Assembly: GCA_016765535.1 (NCBI GenBank)
Contig: JAESPQ010000024.1
Span: 32,438 to 96,437 of the forward strand
Length of the DNA: 64,000 bases
Reading direction: 5' to 3'
From: Alteromonadaceae bacterium
Lineage (GTDB): Bacteria; Pseudomonadota; Gammaproteobacteria; Enterobacterales; Alteromonadaceae
The notes under the pieces are model-generated. The model made no database searches. It was not told the DNA's origin and saw only the letters and a list, made by a program, of their open reading frames with translations. Numbering within the stretch: position 1 is the stretch's first letter; every line of letters begins with the position of its first letter. Made by a program: the position numbers and the translations under genes. This document shows, piece by piece, positions 36,297 through 45,910 of the stretch.

Positions 36297-36328
36297 AAAA
36301 AACCGCTAAGTTATTGCGGTTTTTTTTT
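36297..36328 (+). terminator. Terminator of the cytochrome cluster
   Basis: AAAAAACCGC / GCGGTTTTTT (36297-36306, 36316-36325), 9-nt loop, with T continuing to 36328. It closes the three-gene cluster. Confidence 0.92.
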
Positions 36329-36460
36329 GCTTTCAATTTGATTATTAAAATAAAAACATTATTGAAAATGTTTGACTTTACGCCATTAACTGCTTAAATA
36401 AATGACAGGTATTCAAGCATTTCATCTTTAGTTAAAGTTATAATTCACAATAAAAATAGA

Positions 36461-38023
36461 GTGTTAAATTTGAGCAAATTTAAAATTAAAGCATTTAATA
36501 ATAAATTAGGACTTAGGGTGCTCCTTTATATTTTGCTTTGTAGCTCATTTTTAGCCGTATTTGCTATTGCTGTGCAGCTTTATAGTGATTTTCGTAGCGA
36601 TTTAGTCGACTTAGATCAACGCTTTGTTAATATAAAATCAAGTTATGTTGATTCATTAGCGAATAGTTTGTGGGATTTTAATGAACCCTTATTGGCTATT
36701 CAAATTCAAGGTATTGTTAAGCTTCCCGATATTCGTTATGCCAAAATAACCACCGAATTAGGTAAAATTTACCAAGCTGGTGATGAAAACATTAACGTGA
36801 AAAAATCGATGTCAGCGCCTATTTATTATGGAGATACTCAAATAGGCACGCTGGAAGTTTTTGCTGATCATCAAGATATACTCTCGCGGTTAAAGCATCG
36901 TGCTGGGTTTATTATTTTAACGCAATCTATTCAAATATTTTTAATCGCATTTTTTATTCTATTTATTATACATTTATTGATCACTCGTCACATTTTTAAA
37001 ATTACTAGCTTTTATCAAAGTGATACGGCTGAAAACTTAGATGAACCCCTAGTACTTAATAACCGTCCTAAAAGAAAAGATGAAATAGATTCTTTAGTTG
37101 ACTCTATTAATCAAACTCGGATCAAATTACTTCAAGATATAATTAAACGAGAAGATGCTGAAAATGCCTTAATTAATCTTTCGGCTGAGTTAGAAATTAA
37201 AGTTTATGATCGCACCGAAAAATTAGTAGAAAGTAATAAGCAATTACAACAATCACTTGACGATTTAACTTTAGCCAAAGACCAATTAGTACAATCTGAA
37301 AAAATGGCCTCATTAGGACAATTAGTGGCAGGGGTTGCTCATGAAGTAAATACTCCGCTGGGTATTTGTGTTACTTCAATTTCAGCAATGTCTGAAACCG
37401 TATTTCATTTAAAACAAGGACTAGAGTCACAACAATTAACCAAGGCGCAATTAACCAAAGATTTAGCATTATTAACTGAATACCAAACCATAGTTGAACG
37501 CAGTATTAATAAAGCAGTTGAATTAATTCGCAGTTTTAAATCGGTGGCGGTTGATCAACATAGCGATGATGAAATTGATATTAACTTAGCTGAACATGTG
37601 CAAAATGTTGTTACTACGGTTAAAACCATGTTCAAACGTAAAAGTTATAAAATTAATGTCAACCTTGATGAAAAATTTCGTTTACGTACATACCCTAGTG
37701 CATGGAATCAAATTTTAACTAATTTTATGATGAATTCGCATTATCATGCCTTTGATGGCCGTCAAGAAGGCAGTATAACCATGGATTTTAAAGTTAAAAA
37801 TAATGATTTAATTTTTAACTATCAAGATGATGGTAATGGCATAGATGAGTCGGTGCGTGACAAAATATTTGATCCTTTTGTTACCACGAAGCGGGGACAG
37901 GGTGGGTCTGGTTTAGGGCTAAATATTGTTTTTAACCTTATTACCGCCAAACTTGGCGGTACAGTACACTGTGTAGATGTAGAACAAGGCTGTCACTTTG
38001 AGATCATTGTACCACTTCATTAA
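36461..38023 (+). CDS. Orphan sensor histidine kinase
   Basis: 520 residues from a GTG with only weak SD. TM1 about 15-40, a periplasmic sensor of ~110 residues with HxxxD-like YGDTQIGTLEVFAD, TM2 about 150-175, a HAMP-like linker, coiled coil, then DHp H-box VAGVAHEVNTPLG and an ATPase with N-box NFMMNSHYHAF, DDGNGI, and GSGLGLNIV. No response regulator is adjacent. It sits after the cytochrome cluster terminator; a regulatory link to it is possible but unshown. Confidence 0.9.
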   Translation: MLNLSKFKIKAFNNKLGLRVLLYILLCSSFLAVFAIAVQLYSDFRSDLVDLDQRFVNIKSSYVDSLANSLWDFNEPLLAIQIQGIVKLPDIRYAKITTELGKIYQAGDENINVKKSMSAPIYYGDTQIGTLEVFADHQDILSRLKHRAGFIILTQSIQIFLIAFFILFIIHLLITRHIFKITSFYQSDTAENLDEPLVLNNRPKRKDEIDSLVDSINQTRIKLLQDIIKREDAENALINLSAELEIKVYDRTEKLVESNKQLQQSLDDLTLAKDQLVQSEKMASLGQLVAGVAHEVNTPLGICVTSISAMSETVFHLKQGLESQQLTKAQLTKDLALLTEYQTIVERSINKAVELIRSFKSVAVDQHSDDEIDINLAEHVQNVVTTVKTMFKRKSYKINVNLDEKFRLRTYPSAWNQILTNFMMNSHYHAFDGRQEGSITMDFKVKNNDLIFNYQDDGNGIDESVRDKIFDPFVTTKRGQGGSGLGLNIVFNLITAKLGGTVHCVDVEQGCHFEIIVPLH

Positions 38024-38075
38024 AAGAGCCCTGCATTAAAAGATTTGCCGCTAAGTAAATCAACTAATAAAATGT

Positions 38076-39383
38076 TTAATTAAAACGACTAATACAAAAA
38101 GCCTTTATATCAATATCTGTTGGTTGTTTCATGATTAATTGGCTAATTAATTTACCTGTTATCGCACCTTGCGTTAATCCTAAATGTTGATGTCCTAGTG
38201 CAAAAAAAATATTATCTTGCTGCGGTGCTTGGCAAATAACTGGTAATGAGTCAGGTAATGAAGGACGACAGCCCATCCACTTATCCTGTTTTGCAATATG
38301 TTTATCGGTAGGTAGTTTATCTAAAATGAACTGTGCATTTTTATACAACATTGTCGCGCGTTTGTAATTGGCTTTAGCATATAGCCCCGCGTATTCAACG
38401 GTTCCTGATAAGCGTAATTCGTTGTCCATTGGGGTAATAATAAATTTTCGTTCGGTAGAAGCAACAGGACGCGACAATAATGCGATATTTTCATTACCGC
38501 TACTTTTATTATTATCGTTATTTTGAGTAGTTAAACTTAAACTGTAACCACGTTCTGCCTCTATGGGTAGGTTATAGCCTAATTGTTTACATAACTTTTT
38601 TGACCAAGCACCAGTAGCCAGTATTAACTTATCAAAGGTTAGTGCTTGTTGACCATCATTAAGTAGCACTTTATTTGCGGTATGAGTGATATTTTTTAAC
38701 GTAAATTGCTTGAAAACCATCCCTTTATCTTGGGCTAATTGAGCCAAGGCTAAACTAAGTTTGTACGGACTAACGGTATGAGCTACCTCAGTAAAATATA
38801 AAGCGTAATTAATGTTTTTATGCAAATTAGGCTCTAATTGATGTACTTGTTCACTATTAAGTAACTTAACCGCAACCCCTGCTTGTTGGTAATGCTGATG
38901 TGATTTTTTTACCACTGTTAAGTTAGTCGTTTCAAATACCAATAAGCTACCTTGAGTCGTTAATAGATGCTCTGCTTTTGCTTGCTGTAATAAAGGCAAA
39001 TAATAACTGATCGCATTTTTATTAAGTGCTTTTAAAGCTAGAGTGTTTTTTTGTTGGTATTTACTGCGCATGTTATTAAAAAACTGTATAAACCAAGGTA
39101 ATGCTTGGGGTAAATAGCGAGGAGATAAAGCAATAGCACCTAACGGATCTAATAATAGTTTGGGTAATTGCCATAACAAACGGGCATCTGCTAATGGAAA
39201 AACTTGCTCGGTGGCAAAATGCCCCGCATTATTTTTTGAACACCCTTCGCCAATCCCTTGTTGATCTAATAGGGTTACATTAAAGCCTTGGCTTTGTAAG
39301 GCTAGGGCACAGTTAATCCCAACAATACCTGCTCCTACAACAGCAATTGATTTTTTTTTACTGGTTTTTTCTGAAATTTCCAT
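38076..39383 (-). CDS. FAD-dependent D-amino-acid oxidase/dehydrogenase (hydroxyproline set)
   Basis: 435 residues, DadA-like. Rossmann FAD motif VVGAGIVGINCALALQSQG at the start, then CSKNNAGHFATEQVFPL and a C-terminal GHQHLGLTQGAITGKLI. In this cluster the expected reaction is oxidation of cis-4-hydroxy-D-proline to 1-pyrroline-4-hydroxy-2-carboxylate, between the epimerase and the deaminase; this assignment rests on context. ATG at 39383 (a GTG lies one codon earlier). Divergent from the dapA-like gene with a shared palindromic operator between. Confidence 0.87.
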   Translation of the reverse strand: MEISEKTSKKKSIAVVGAGIVGINCALALQSQGFNVTLLDQQGIGEGCSKNNAGHFATEQVFPLADARLLWQLPKLLLDPLGAIALSPRYLPQALPWFIQFFNNMRSKYQQKNTLALKALNKNAISYYLPLLQQAKAEHLLTTQGSLLVFETTNLTVVKKSHQHYQQAGVAVKLLNSEQVHQLEPNLHKNINYALYFTEVAHTVSPYKLSLALAQLAQDKGMVFKQFTLKNITHTANKVLLNDGQQALTFDKLILATGAWSKKLCKQLGYNLPIEAERGYSLSLTTQNNDNNKSSGNENIALLSRPVASTERKFIITPMDNELRLSGTVEYAGLYAKANYKRATMLYKNAQFILDKLPTDKHIAKQDKWMGCRPSLPDSLPVICQAPQQDNIFFALGHQHLGLTQGAITGKLISQLIMKQPTDIDIKAFCISRFN

Positions 39384-39435
39384 CACTTACACTCATAAAA
39401 TTATTTTAGAATAAATAAAACTTGTCAACACTTAA

Positions 39436-39451
39436 ATATTGTATACAATAT
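39436..39451. promoter_or_regulatory. Perfect 16-bp palindrome, probable GntR operator
   Basis: ATATTGTATACAATAT is an exact palindrome in the divergent spacer between the oxidase and deaminase genes. It contains TTGTATACAA, matching the operator style of FCD-type GntR regulators, one of which is encoded at the end of the cluster. Both transcripts could be controlled from it. Confidence 0.8.
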
Positions 39452-39544
39452 GCTTAATATTTTCTAGTGATAGTTTATCAATAAATATTTTCAATTGTTA
39501 ATAAACCATCACTTATTATTTTTAGACCTTTTAATGAGCTTTTT

Positions 39545-40474
39545 ATGACAACTTCTACTCTTAATGTAAATTGGCAAGGCGTGTATCCAGCCGTAACAAC
39601 GCAGTATTTTGACGACATGTCAATTAACTTTGCAGCGACACAAAAAATGATCGACAGCCTTATTAATGAAGGTGTTGACGGCATTATAGCGTTAGGTACT
39701 GTGGGCGAAAATTGTTCGCATACACGTGAAGAAAAACGAGCAATTCTTGAAGCAGTTAAAGCCGTGGTTGCAGGTCGTGTGCCTGTGCTTTCTGGAGTTG
39801 CTGAAACGAGTACGCAATTTGCGATTGAATATTGCCAACTATGCGAAGAAGTGGGTATTGATGGCTTAATGGTATTGCCTGGCATGGTATATCGTTCATC
39901 AGAGGCTGAAGCTATTAATCATTACCAACAAATTGCCCGTAATTGTAACTTACCTATTATGATCTATAACAATCCCGTAACTTATGGTGTTGATGTGTCA
40001 ATTGCAGGTATGCGTACTTTAGCGGCAGAGCCAAATATAGTTTCAGTAAAAGAAGCTACTGAAGACACTCGTCGCATTTCAGAGCTTTATGCTGCTTTTG
40101 ATGACCGTTTTATTGTGTTTGGCGGTGTTGATGATATTGCACTAGAATCTTTAATGCTGGGCTGTACAGGTTGGATCTCAGGGTTAACCAATGTTTTTCC
40201 TCAAGAGTCAGTCGCTATTTATAAGTTAGCTAAAGCAGGCCGATATCAAGAAGCATTAGAAATTTGGCGCTGGTTCTTGCCGTTATTACGCTTAGATACT
40301 ATTCCTACGTTAGTGCAATGTATAAAGTTTTGTGAACAATTAGCTGGGCGCGGTAGCGAAGTAACACGGGCACCACGTTTACCCTTAGCAGGTGAAGAAC
40401 GTGCGCGTGTAGAGCAATTATTTAATACTGCCATGGCAACACGCATTGATTTAAGTAAGTTTAATTTAGATTAA
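39545..40474 (+). CDS. 1-pyrroline-4-hydroxy-2-carboxylate deaminase (DapA family)
   Basis: 309 residues, TIM-barrel of the dihydrodipicolinate synthase superfamily: GTVGENCSHTREEK, PIMIYNNPVTYGVDV (active-site Tyr), NIVSVKEATEDTRRIS (Schiff-base Lys). In the hydroxyproline pathway it deaminates and dehydrates the pyrroline intermediate to 2-oxoglutarate semialdehyde. The general family is certain; the specific substrate follows from neighbours (hydroxyproline epimerase, semialdehyde dehydrogenase, D-amino-acid oxidase). Confidence 0.88.
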   Translation: MTTSTLNVNWQGVYPAVTTQYFDDMSINFAATQKMIDSLINEGVDGIIALGTVGENCSHTREEKRAILEAVKAVVAGRVPVLSGVAETSTQFAIEYCQLCEEVGIDGLMVLPGMVYRSSEAEAINHYQQIARNCNLPIMIYNNPVTYGVDVSIAGMRTLAAEPNIVSVKEATEDTRRISELYAAFDDRFIVFGGVDDIALESLMLGCTGWISGLTNVFPQESVAIYKLAKAGRYQEALEIWRWFLPLLRLDTIPTLVQCIKFCEQLAGRGSEVTRAPRLPLAGEERARVEQLFNTAMATRIDLSKFNLD

Positions 40475-40477
40475 AGA

Positions 40478-40598
40478 TACTGAAATAAATTCAGTATGAC
40501 AGCTTATATGTCATCCTGACAGCTTATAACGTCATCCTGACAGCTTATAACGTCATCCTGACAGCTTATAACGTCATCCTGACGAAGGTCAGGATCTT
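40478..40598 (+). repeat. 21-bp tandem array inside palindromic repeats
   Basis: It begins with a hairpin (ACTGAAataaaTTCAGT), continues with four copies of a 21-nt unit (GACAGCTTATAAC plus GTCATCCT; the first copy has 20 nt), 40498-40580, and ends in GACGAAGGTCAGGATC, half of the ATCCTGA palindrome. So a short palindrome family member appears to have expanded in tandem. Non-coding, between the deaminase and epimerase genes. Confidence 0.9.
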
Positions 40599-40651
40599 TA
40601 TTGGTAGCAAAATAGCTTAAAGTAATTTTTTAAAAAGTATTAAAGGTAGCA

Positions 40652-41665
40652 ATGATCAAAGGAATATTTAATTGTCTTGACGCGCATACGTGTGGTAATC
40701 CTGTTCGCTTGGTGATTGATGGGCACCCTGACTTACAGGGAAAAACCATGAGTGAAAAGCGTCAAGACTTTATCAATAACTATGATTGGATACGCCAAGG
40801 TTTAATGTTTGAACCGCGTGGTCATGACATGATGTCGGGCGCATTTATTTATCCACCGTGCAGTGATAATGCCGATGCGGCGATTTTATTTATTGAAACC
40901 TCTGGCTGTTTACCTATGTGTGGGCATGGCACTATTGGTGCCATTACCACAGCATTACAACAAGGTATTATTCAGCCAAAAGAGCAAGGTAAACTAATTA
41001 TTGATGTTCCTGCTGGACAAATCAATATTACTTATCAGCAACAAGGTGACAAAATTAGTGCCGTTAAAATTTTTAATGTGCCAGCTTACCTTGCTCATGA
41101 AAATAAACAAATTGCAGTGCCCGGATTAGGAAAATTAACTGTTGATGTTGCTTATGGCGGTAATTATTACCTTATTGTTGAACCACAAGAGAACTTCCCC
41201 GGGATCGAGCAATGGACTGCTGATAAAATTTTGCGTTGGAGTCCAATCGTTCGTGAGGTTGCTAATAAAGTCTTAACTTGTGTTCATCCTGAAGATCAAA
41301 CCGTCAGTGGTATTTCACATGTGTTATGGACAGGAAAACCACAACAAAAAAACTCTGTGGCGGCCAATGCGGTGTTTTATGGTGATAAAGCGATAGATAG
41401 ATCGCCCTGTGGTACAGGAACTAGCGCAAGAATGGCGCAGTTATTTGCTAAAGGACTATTAAAGGTAGGTGATACCTTTGTCCATGAAAGTTATATCGGC
41501 AGCCAATTTACGGGGAAAATAGAAGGGACGGTAGAGATAATGACACCGCAAGGAAAAATTACCGCGATTAAACCGAGTATAGAAGGTTGGGCGCATGTTT
41601 ATGGTGAAAATCGTATCACCATAGATGACGACGACCCATATGCTTTTGGTTTTTCCGTGAAGTAA
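40652..41665 (+). CDS. 4-hydroxyproline epimerase
   Basis: 337 residues, proline racemase family. Both catalytic cysteines are present: C90 in LPMCGHGTIG and C253 in DRSPCGTGTSAR, which favours racemase/epimerase over the trans-3-hydroxyproline dehydratase branch where the first is replaced. DAHTCGNPVRLV marks the N-terminus. It converts trans-4-hydroxy-L-proline to cis-4-hydroxy-D-proline, the first step. AAAGGTAG precedes the ATG. Confidence 0.93.
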   Translation: MIKGIFNCLDAHTCGNPVRLVIDGHPDLQGKTMSEKRQDFINNYDWIRQGLMFEPRGHDMMSGAFIYPPCSDNADAAILFIETSGCLPMCGHGTIGAITTALQQGIIQPKEQGKLIIDVPAGQINITYQQQGDKISAVKIFNVPAYLAHENKQIAVPGLGKLTVDVAYGGNYYLIVEPQENFPGIEQWTADKILRWSPIVREVANKVLTCVHPEDQTVSGISHVLWTGKPQQKNSVAANAVFYGDKAIDRSPCGTGTSARMAQLFAKGLLKVGDTFVHESYIGSQFTGKIEGTVEIMTPQGKITAIKPSIEGWAHVYGENRITIDDDDPYAFGFSVK

Positions 41666-41696
41666 AAGATAAAACGGAATATTGATACAAGTATAT

Positions 41697-41723
41697 CGTC
41701 ATCTTGACGCAGGTCAGGATCTT
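41697..41723. repeat. ATCCTGA-type short palindromic repeat
   Basis: GTCATCTTGACgcaGGTCAGGATCTT, one mismatch from the family consensus, between the epimerase and dehydrogenase genes. Confidence 0.72.
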
Positions 41724-41781
41724 TAGCGATTTACAGCTTTAAACCAATAGATAAACAATAGATAAACAAAAGAGACACAAA

Positions 41782-43329
41782 ATGAATTTAACAGGAAAAA
41801 ACTTAATTTCTGGCGAATTTAGCGGCGATACGAGTCATGGTTTTACAGCGTTTAATGCTCAAAAAAACCAGCCTATGGCAACGTTATTTACCAATGCAAC
41901 AGAAGTAGAAGTTAATAGCGCTATTACTCGTGCTAATGAAGCATTTTTAAGTTATAGCCAACTATCTGCGAATGAACGAGCGACATTTTTACGGACTATT
42001 GGTGAACAAATTATCGCATTAGGTGATGATTTAGTTGACGTTGCTTGTGCTGAAACTGGTTTGCCTGCTATACGTATTCAAGGTGAACGTGGTCGTACAG
42101 TGGGTCAACTAAACTTATTTGCCGATTTACTTGATAAACAAGAATATCAAACTGTTATTGAACAAGGCGATAGTGCTCGTCAGCCTTTGCCTAAACCTGA
42201 TACTCGGTTAGGTTATTTACCACTTGGTGTGGTAGCAGTATTTGGAGCAAGTAATTTTCCATTAGCTTTTTCAACTGCGGGTGGTGATACCGCATCGGCA
42301 CTAGCCGCAGGTTGCCCTATAGTGATGAAAGCGCATGCTGCTCACCCTGGTACGGCTGAATTAGTGGCAACGGCAATATTAAAAGCGATAAAACAATGCA
42401 ATATTGATGCTGGTGTGTTTTCGCTAATTCAAGGCAAAAAATACCAAATTAGTACGCAAATTGTTACTCATCCTTTAGTTAAAGCCGTTGGGTTTACGGG
42501 CTCTGAACGTGTCGGTATGATTTTACAGGCACAGATTAATCAACGTGTTGAACCCATTCCATTTTATGGCGAATTAGGTAGTTTAAATCCACAGTTTATT
42601 TTGACCAATAAATTAGCAAATCAGGGCGTTGAAATTGCCGAACAGTTAGTGGCTTCTACCTTAATGGGACAGGGACAGTTTTGTACTTCGCCAGGAATTT
42701 GGCTAGCAATAGACGATAGTCAAAGCGGTAGTTGTGATCTAAGTAGCTATCAAAACTTTATTGATAAGGCTAAAGCAACAATGATTACGCAGCCAGCAGG
42801 CGTGATGTTAACCCCAAGTATTCGTAGTGCTTATAATGAACAAGTTACTCAATGGCAAACGATTCAAAACGTTAATTTAATTGCTCAAGGTCAACAAGGC
42901 GAAGCGTTTCAATGCCGTAGTGCTTTATTTGCAACCGATTTAAGCACTTTTATCAAGAATAAGACACTACAAGAAGAAATATTCGGCGCTTGTGCGTTAA
43001 TTATTAAGTGTGCTGATTTTGCGCAAATGTTGCAATTTGTCACTATTTTAAAAGGTAATTTAACGGCGAGTATTCATGCGCTTGATGGCGATTTAATGCA
43101 AGCACAACAATTGGCATTACCTTTGGCACATAAAGTAGGTCGATTAATATATAATCAAATGCCAACTGGCGTAGAGGTGTGCGCAAGTATGAATCATGGT
43201 GGACCTTTTCCAGCTTCTACAGCTATTACTACTACCTCGGTTGGTAGTGAAGCGATTAATCGTTTTAGACGTCCGATCTGCTACCAAAATATACCATCTG
43301 AATTATTACCACAAATTCTACGTGACTAA
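41782..43329 (+). CDS. 2-oxoglutarate semialdehyde dehydrogenase
   Basis: 515 residues, NAD(P)+ aldehyde dehydrogenase fold. GVVAVFGASNFPLAFSTAGG, the nucleotide-site FTGSERVG, the Glu motif GELGSLNPQ and the catalytic Cys in GQGQFCTSPG are seen; it resembles the KGSADH / 2,5-dioxovalerate branch. It oxidises the semialdehyde to 2-oxoglutarate, the last step of hydroxyproline breakdown. A strong terminator follows. Confidence 0.91.
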   Translation: MNLTGKNLISGEFSGDTSHGFTAFNAQKNQPMATLFTNATEVEVNSAITRANEAFLSYSQLSANERATFLRTIGEQIIALGDDLVDVACAETGLPAIRIQGERGRTVGQLNLFADLLDKQEYQTVIEQGDSARQPLPKPDTRLGYLPLGVVAVFGASNFPLAFSTAGGDTASALAAGCPIVMKAHAAHPGTAELVATAILKAIKQCNIDAGVFSLIQGKKYQISTQIVTHPLVKAVGFTGSERVGMILQAQINQRVEPIPFYGELGSLNPQFILTNKLANQGVEIAEQLVASTLMGQGQFCTSPGIWLAIDDSQSGSCDLSSYQNFIDKAKATMITQPAGVMLTPSIRSAYNEQVTQWQTIQNVNLIAQGQQGEAFQCRSALFATDLSTFIKNKTLQEEIFGACALIIKCADFAQMLQFVTILKGNLTASIHALDGDLMQAQQLALPLAHKVGRLIYNQMPTGVEVCASMNHGGPFPASTAITTTSVGSEAINRFRRPICYQNIPSELLPQILRD

Positions 43330-43340
43330 GTTTCCTCCCT

Positions 43341-43393
43341 ATGCGACTTAATTATTTGTTATTTATAATAAATTTTTAAGTCGCATTTTTTTT
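43341..43393 (+). terminator. Terminator after the semialdehyde dehydrogenase
   Basis: ATGCGACTTAA / TTAAGTCGCAT (43341-43351, 43376-43386), 24-nt AT-rich loop, then a run of T. It separates the catabolic genes from the regulator. Confidence 0.85.
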
Positions 43394-43442
43394 GTTTTTG
43401 CCTGTATAATATATCCCGAAACCTTAATGAGGATTAAATTTT

Positions 43443-44111
43443 ATGACTATAGAATATAAAACAAGAACACAACTAGTCGTTGAAATATTAAGAGAAAGGA
43501 TTTTAAACGGTGAAATTACTGCCGGACAACCATTACGCCAAGCAGCATTGGCTGAAGATTTAAATGTAAGCCGTATTCCTATTCGTGAAGCTTTATTACA
43601 GCTAGAAGCAGAAGGTTTAGTTGCTTTTGAACCACACAAAGGTGCTACAGCTACAGAGTTAAATGTTGATCAAGTTGGTGAATTATTTGAATTACGTGCA
43701 ATGCTAGAATGTGATTTGTTAGCGGCCTCAATTGAAAATATTAGTGATGCTGCTTTAGAAAATGCAGGCGAAATTTTAGCTAAATTAGATCAAGCATTAG
43801 GTAAAGAAAATGCAGCTAATACTTGGAGTGAATTGAACTCTGCTTATCATAACTGCTTGTATTCTAGTGCTAATCGTCCACAAACTTATGAATTGGTGCA
43901 AACCTTAAATAAAAATGCTGACCGCTATATTCGTATGCATTTATTATGGGCTGGCGGTATTTCAAAAGCAGGATCTGAACATGCGCAGCTATTAAAACTG
44001 TGTAAAGATCGAGATACTGAAGGAGCTGTAAAAGTATTAAAACAGCACATTTTAGGATCTCGTGATGAAATTAAAGCGTTTTTGATTGAACGCGAAAATT
44101 CCACTTCATAA
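43443..44111 (+). CDS. GntR/FCD-family transcriptional regulator
   Basis: 222 residues. N-terminal winged helix (QAALAEDLNVSRIPIREAL, QLEAEGLVAFEPHKGATA) and an all-helical FCD ligand domain with conserved ELFELRAMLECDLL and an HNCLYSSANRP metal-site region. Likely controls the hydroxyproline genes in response to a pathway metabolite through the ATATTGTATACAATAT site; inferred. GAGG lies ten bases before the ATG, after the terminator, so it has its own promoter (TATAAT at 43407). Confidence 0.9.
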   Translation: MTIEYKTRTQLVVEILRERILNGEITAGQPLRQAALAEDLNVSRIPIREALLQLEAEGLVAFEPHKGATATELNVDQVGELFELRAMLECDLLAASIENISDAALENAGEILAKLDQALGKENAANTWSELNSAYHNCLYSSANRPQTYELVQTLNKNADRYIRMHLLWAGGISKAGSEHAQLLKLCKDRDTEGAVKVLKQHILGSRDEIKAFLIERENSTS

Positions 44112-44335
44112 CGATTTAATAGGATCAATAATTGCATTTTACTCGTGTTGATAAAAACAGCAATTATTGACTTTACCCCCGTAAATCATTAGTATGCACG
44201 CCTTTTAGAAATGCTAACAGACCCTTTTATTTTATCGTGTTTTGTTTGATATTTCACCTATGCTTATTACTAAACTCTTAAAATAATTTATACGTGTTTA
44301 TTCTTTAATAATACGTAATACCATGTGGATAATTA

Positions 44336-45892
44336 ATGTTTGAAATACACGCAAGTAAAGTAACCAGTTTAAAAAATGATATGCTTTCTGGCTTAACCGT
44401 TGCTTTAGCGCTGATCCCTGAAGCGGTTGCTTTTGCCTTTGTTGCAGGTGTTGAGCCTTTAGTGGGGTTGTATGCCGCATTTATGGTGGGATTGATCACC
44501 GCTATTTTTGGTGGCCGTCCAGGGATGATCTCTGGCGCAACAGGTGCGATGGCTGTGGTTATGGTGAGTTTGGTTGCTATTCATGGCGTAGAATACCTAT
44601 TTGCTACTGTGGTGTTAACGGGAATATTACAAATACTCGCCGGCATATTTAAACTCGGTAAGTTTATTCGTTTAGTGCCGCATCCCGTCATGTTAGGTTT
44701 TGTTAATGGTTTAGCGATTGTGATATTTTTAGCGCAATTGGCACAATTTAAAATCACCAATGAACAAGGTGAATTAGTTTGGATGCAAAATGGTCAACTG
44801 ATGACTATGGTTGGGCTGATCGCCTTAACAATGGCAATTATTCATTTTTTACCTAAATTAACTAAAGCGGTGCCATCGTCATTAGTCGCTATTATTGTGG
44901 TAACGCTTTTAGTGCAAAGCTTTGGTTTAGATGCACGCACTGTCGTTGATTTTGTACGTGATATGACCAACGATCCTGCTGCCTCTATTGCCGGTGGTTT
45001 ACCGCAGTTTGCTATTCCTAATGTGCCATTTAACCTAGAAACCCTAATCATTATTCTTCCTTTTGCTGGTATTTTAGCTGCAATTGGCTTAATTGAATCT
45101 TTATTAACACTGACCTTAATTGATGAATTAACAGGTACGCGTGGTCGTGGCAATAAAGAATGTATTGCCCAAGGGGCTGCGAATACCGTGACTGGATTTT
45201 TTGGTGGTATGGGCGGTTGTGCGATGATCGGTCAATCAATGATCAATGTTAACTCGGGTGGTCGAGGACGCACGTCTGGTATTACGGCAGCACTGGGCTT
45301 ACTCGGTTTTATTTTATTTGGTTCCAATTTAATTGAACAAATTCCTTTAGCTGCACTTGTTGGTGTAATGTTTATTGTGGTTATTGGCACCTTTGAATGG
45401 TCAAGTTTTCGTATTTTAAGCAAAATTCCTAAAGCGGATGCTTTTGTTATATTTTTAGTTTCTGCGGTTACCGTCGCCACTGATTTAGCGATTGCCGTAG
45501 TTGTTGGTGTTATTGTTTCAGCGTTAGTCTTTGCTTGGGAACATGCTAAGCATGTGAGCGTTAATCGTAAAGTTAGAGAAAATGGCGATATTGTTTATGA
45601 AGTCAATGGCCCGTTATTTTTTGGTTCTGTCAGTCACTTTGTCGAACAATTTGACGTTGAAAATGACGGCAGTGAAGTGTTTGTAAACTTTAAAAACTCT
45701 CGTGTTGCCGATCATTCAGCTATTGAAGCCATTGATACGCTAGCCGAGCGTTATTTAAGTTGTGGTAAAACCATGCATTTGAAATATTTAACTCAAGAAT
45801 GCCGTCAGTTATTGATAAAAGCAGGCGATTTAGTTGAAGTGAATGTGATTGATGATCCTGATTATCATATTGCCACCGACAAACTTGCATAA
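44336..45892 (+). CDS. SulP-family anion transporter with STAS domain
   Basis: 518 residues: ten or more transmembrane helices ([20 protein letters not shown], the SulP N-terminal signature; [20 protein letters not shown]), then a C-terminal STAS domain (about residues 420-510). The family carries sulfate, bicarbonate or dicarboxylates in symport with Na+ or H+. Substrate is unclear. GGAT precedes the ATG. A 224-bp AT-rich spacer upstream has no other features seen. Confidence 0.92.
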   Translation: MFEIHASKVTSLKNDMLSGLTVALALIPEAVAFAFVAGVEPLVGLYAAFMVGLITAIFGGRPGMISGATGAMAVVMVSLVAIHGVEYLFATVVLTGILQILAGIFKLGKFIRLVPHPVMLGFVNGLAIVIFLAQLAQFKITNEQGELVWMQNGQLMTMVGLIALTMAIIHFLPKLTKAVPSSLVAIIVVTLLVQSFGLDARTVVDFVRDMTNDPAASIAGGLPQFAIPNVPFNLETLIIILPFAGILAAIGLIESLLTLTLIDELTGTRGRGNKECIAQGAANTVTGFFGGMGGCAMIGQSMINVNSGGRGRTSGITAALGLLGFILFGSNLIEQIPLAALVGVMFIVVIGTFEWSSFRILSKIPKADAFVIFLVSAVTVATDLAIAVVVGVIVSALVFAWEHAKHVSVNRKVRENGDIVYEVNGPLFFGSVSHFVEQFDVENDGSEVFVNFKNSRVADHSAIEAIDTLAERYLSCGKTMHLKYLTQECRQLLIKAGDLVEVNVIDDPDYHIATDKLA

Positions 45893-45910
45893 AAACGTTA
45901 TAATTAACGC

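Noticed and set aside
39478..39885. 135-residue minus-strand ORF over the start of the deaminase gene
   Set aside because: It is the antisense frame of a clear DapA-family gene and has no coding features of its own.
40498..40580. Possible short CRISPR-like array
   Set aside because: The 21-nt units abut directly with no unique spacers, and no cas genes are in the window.
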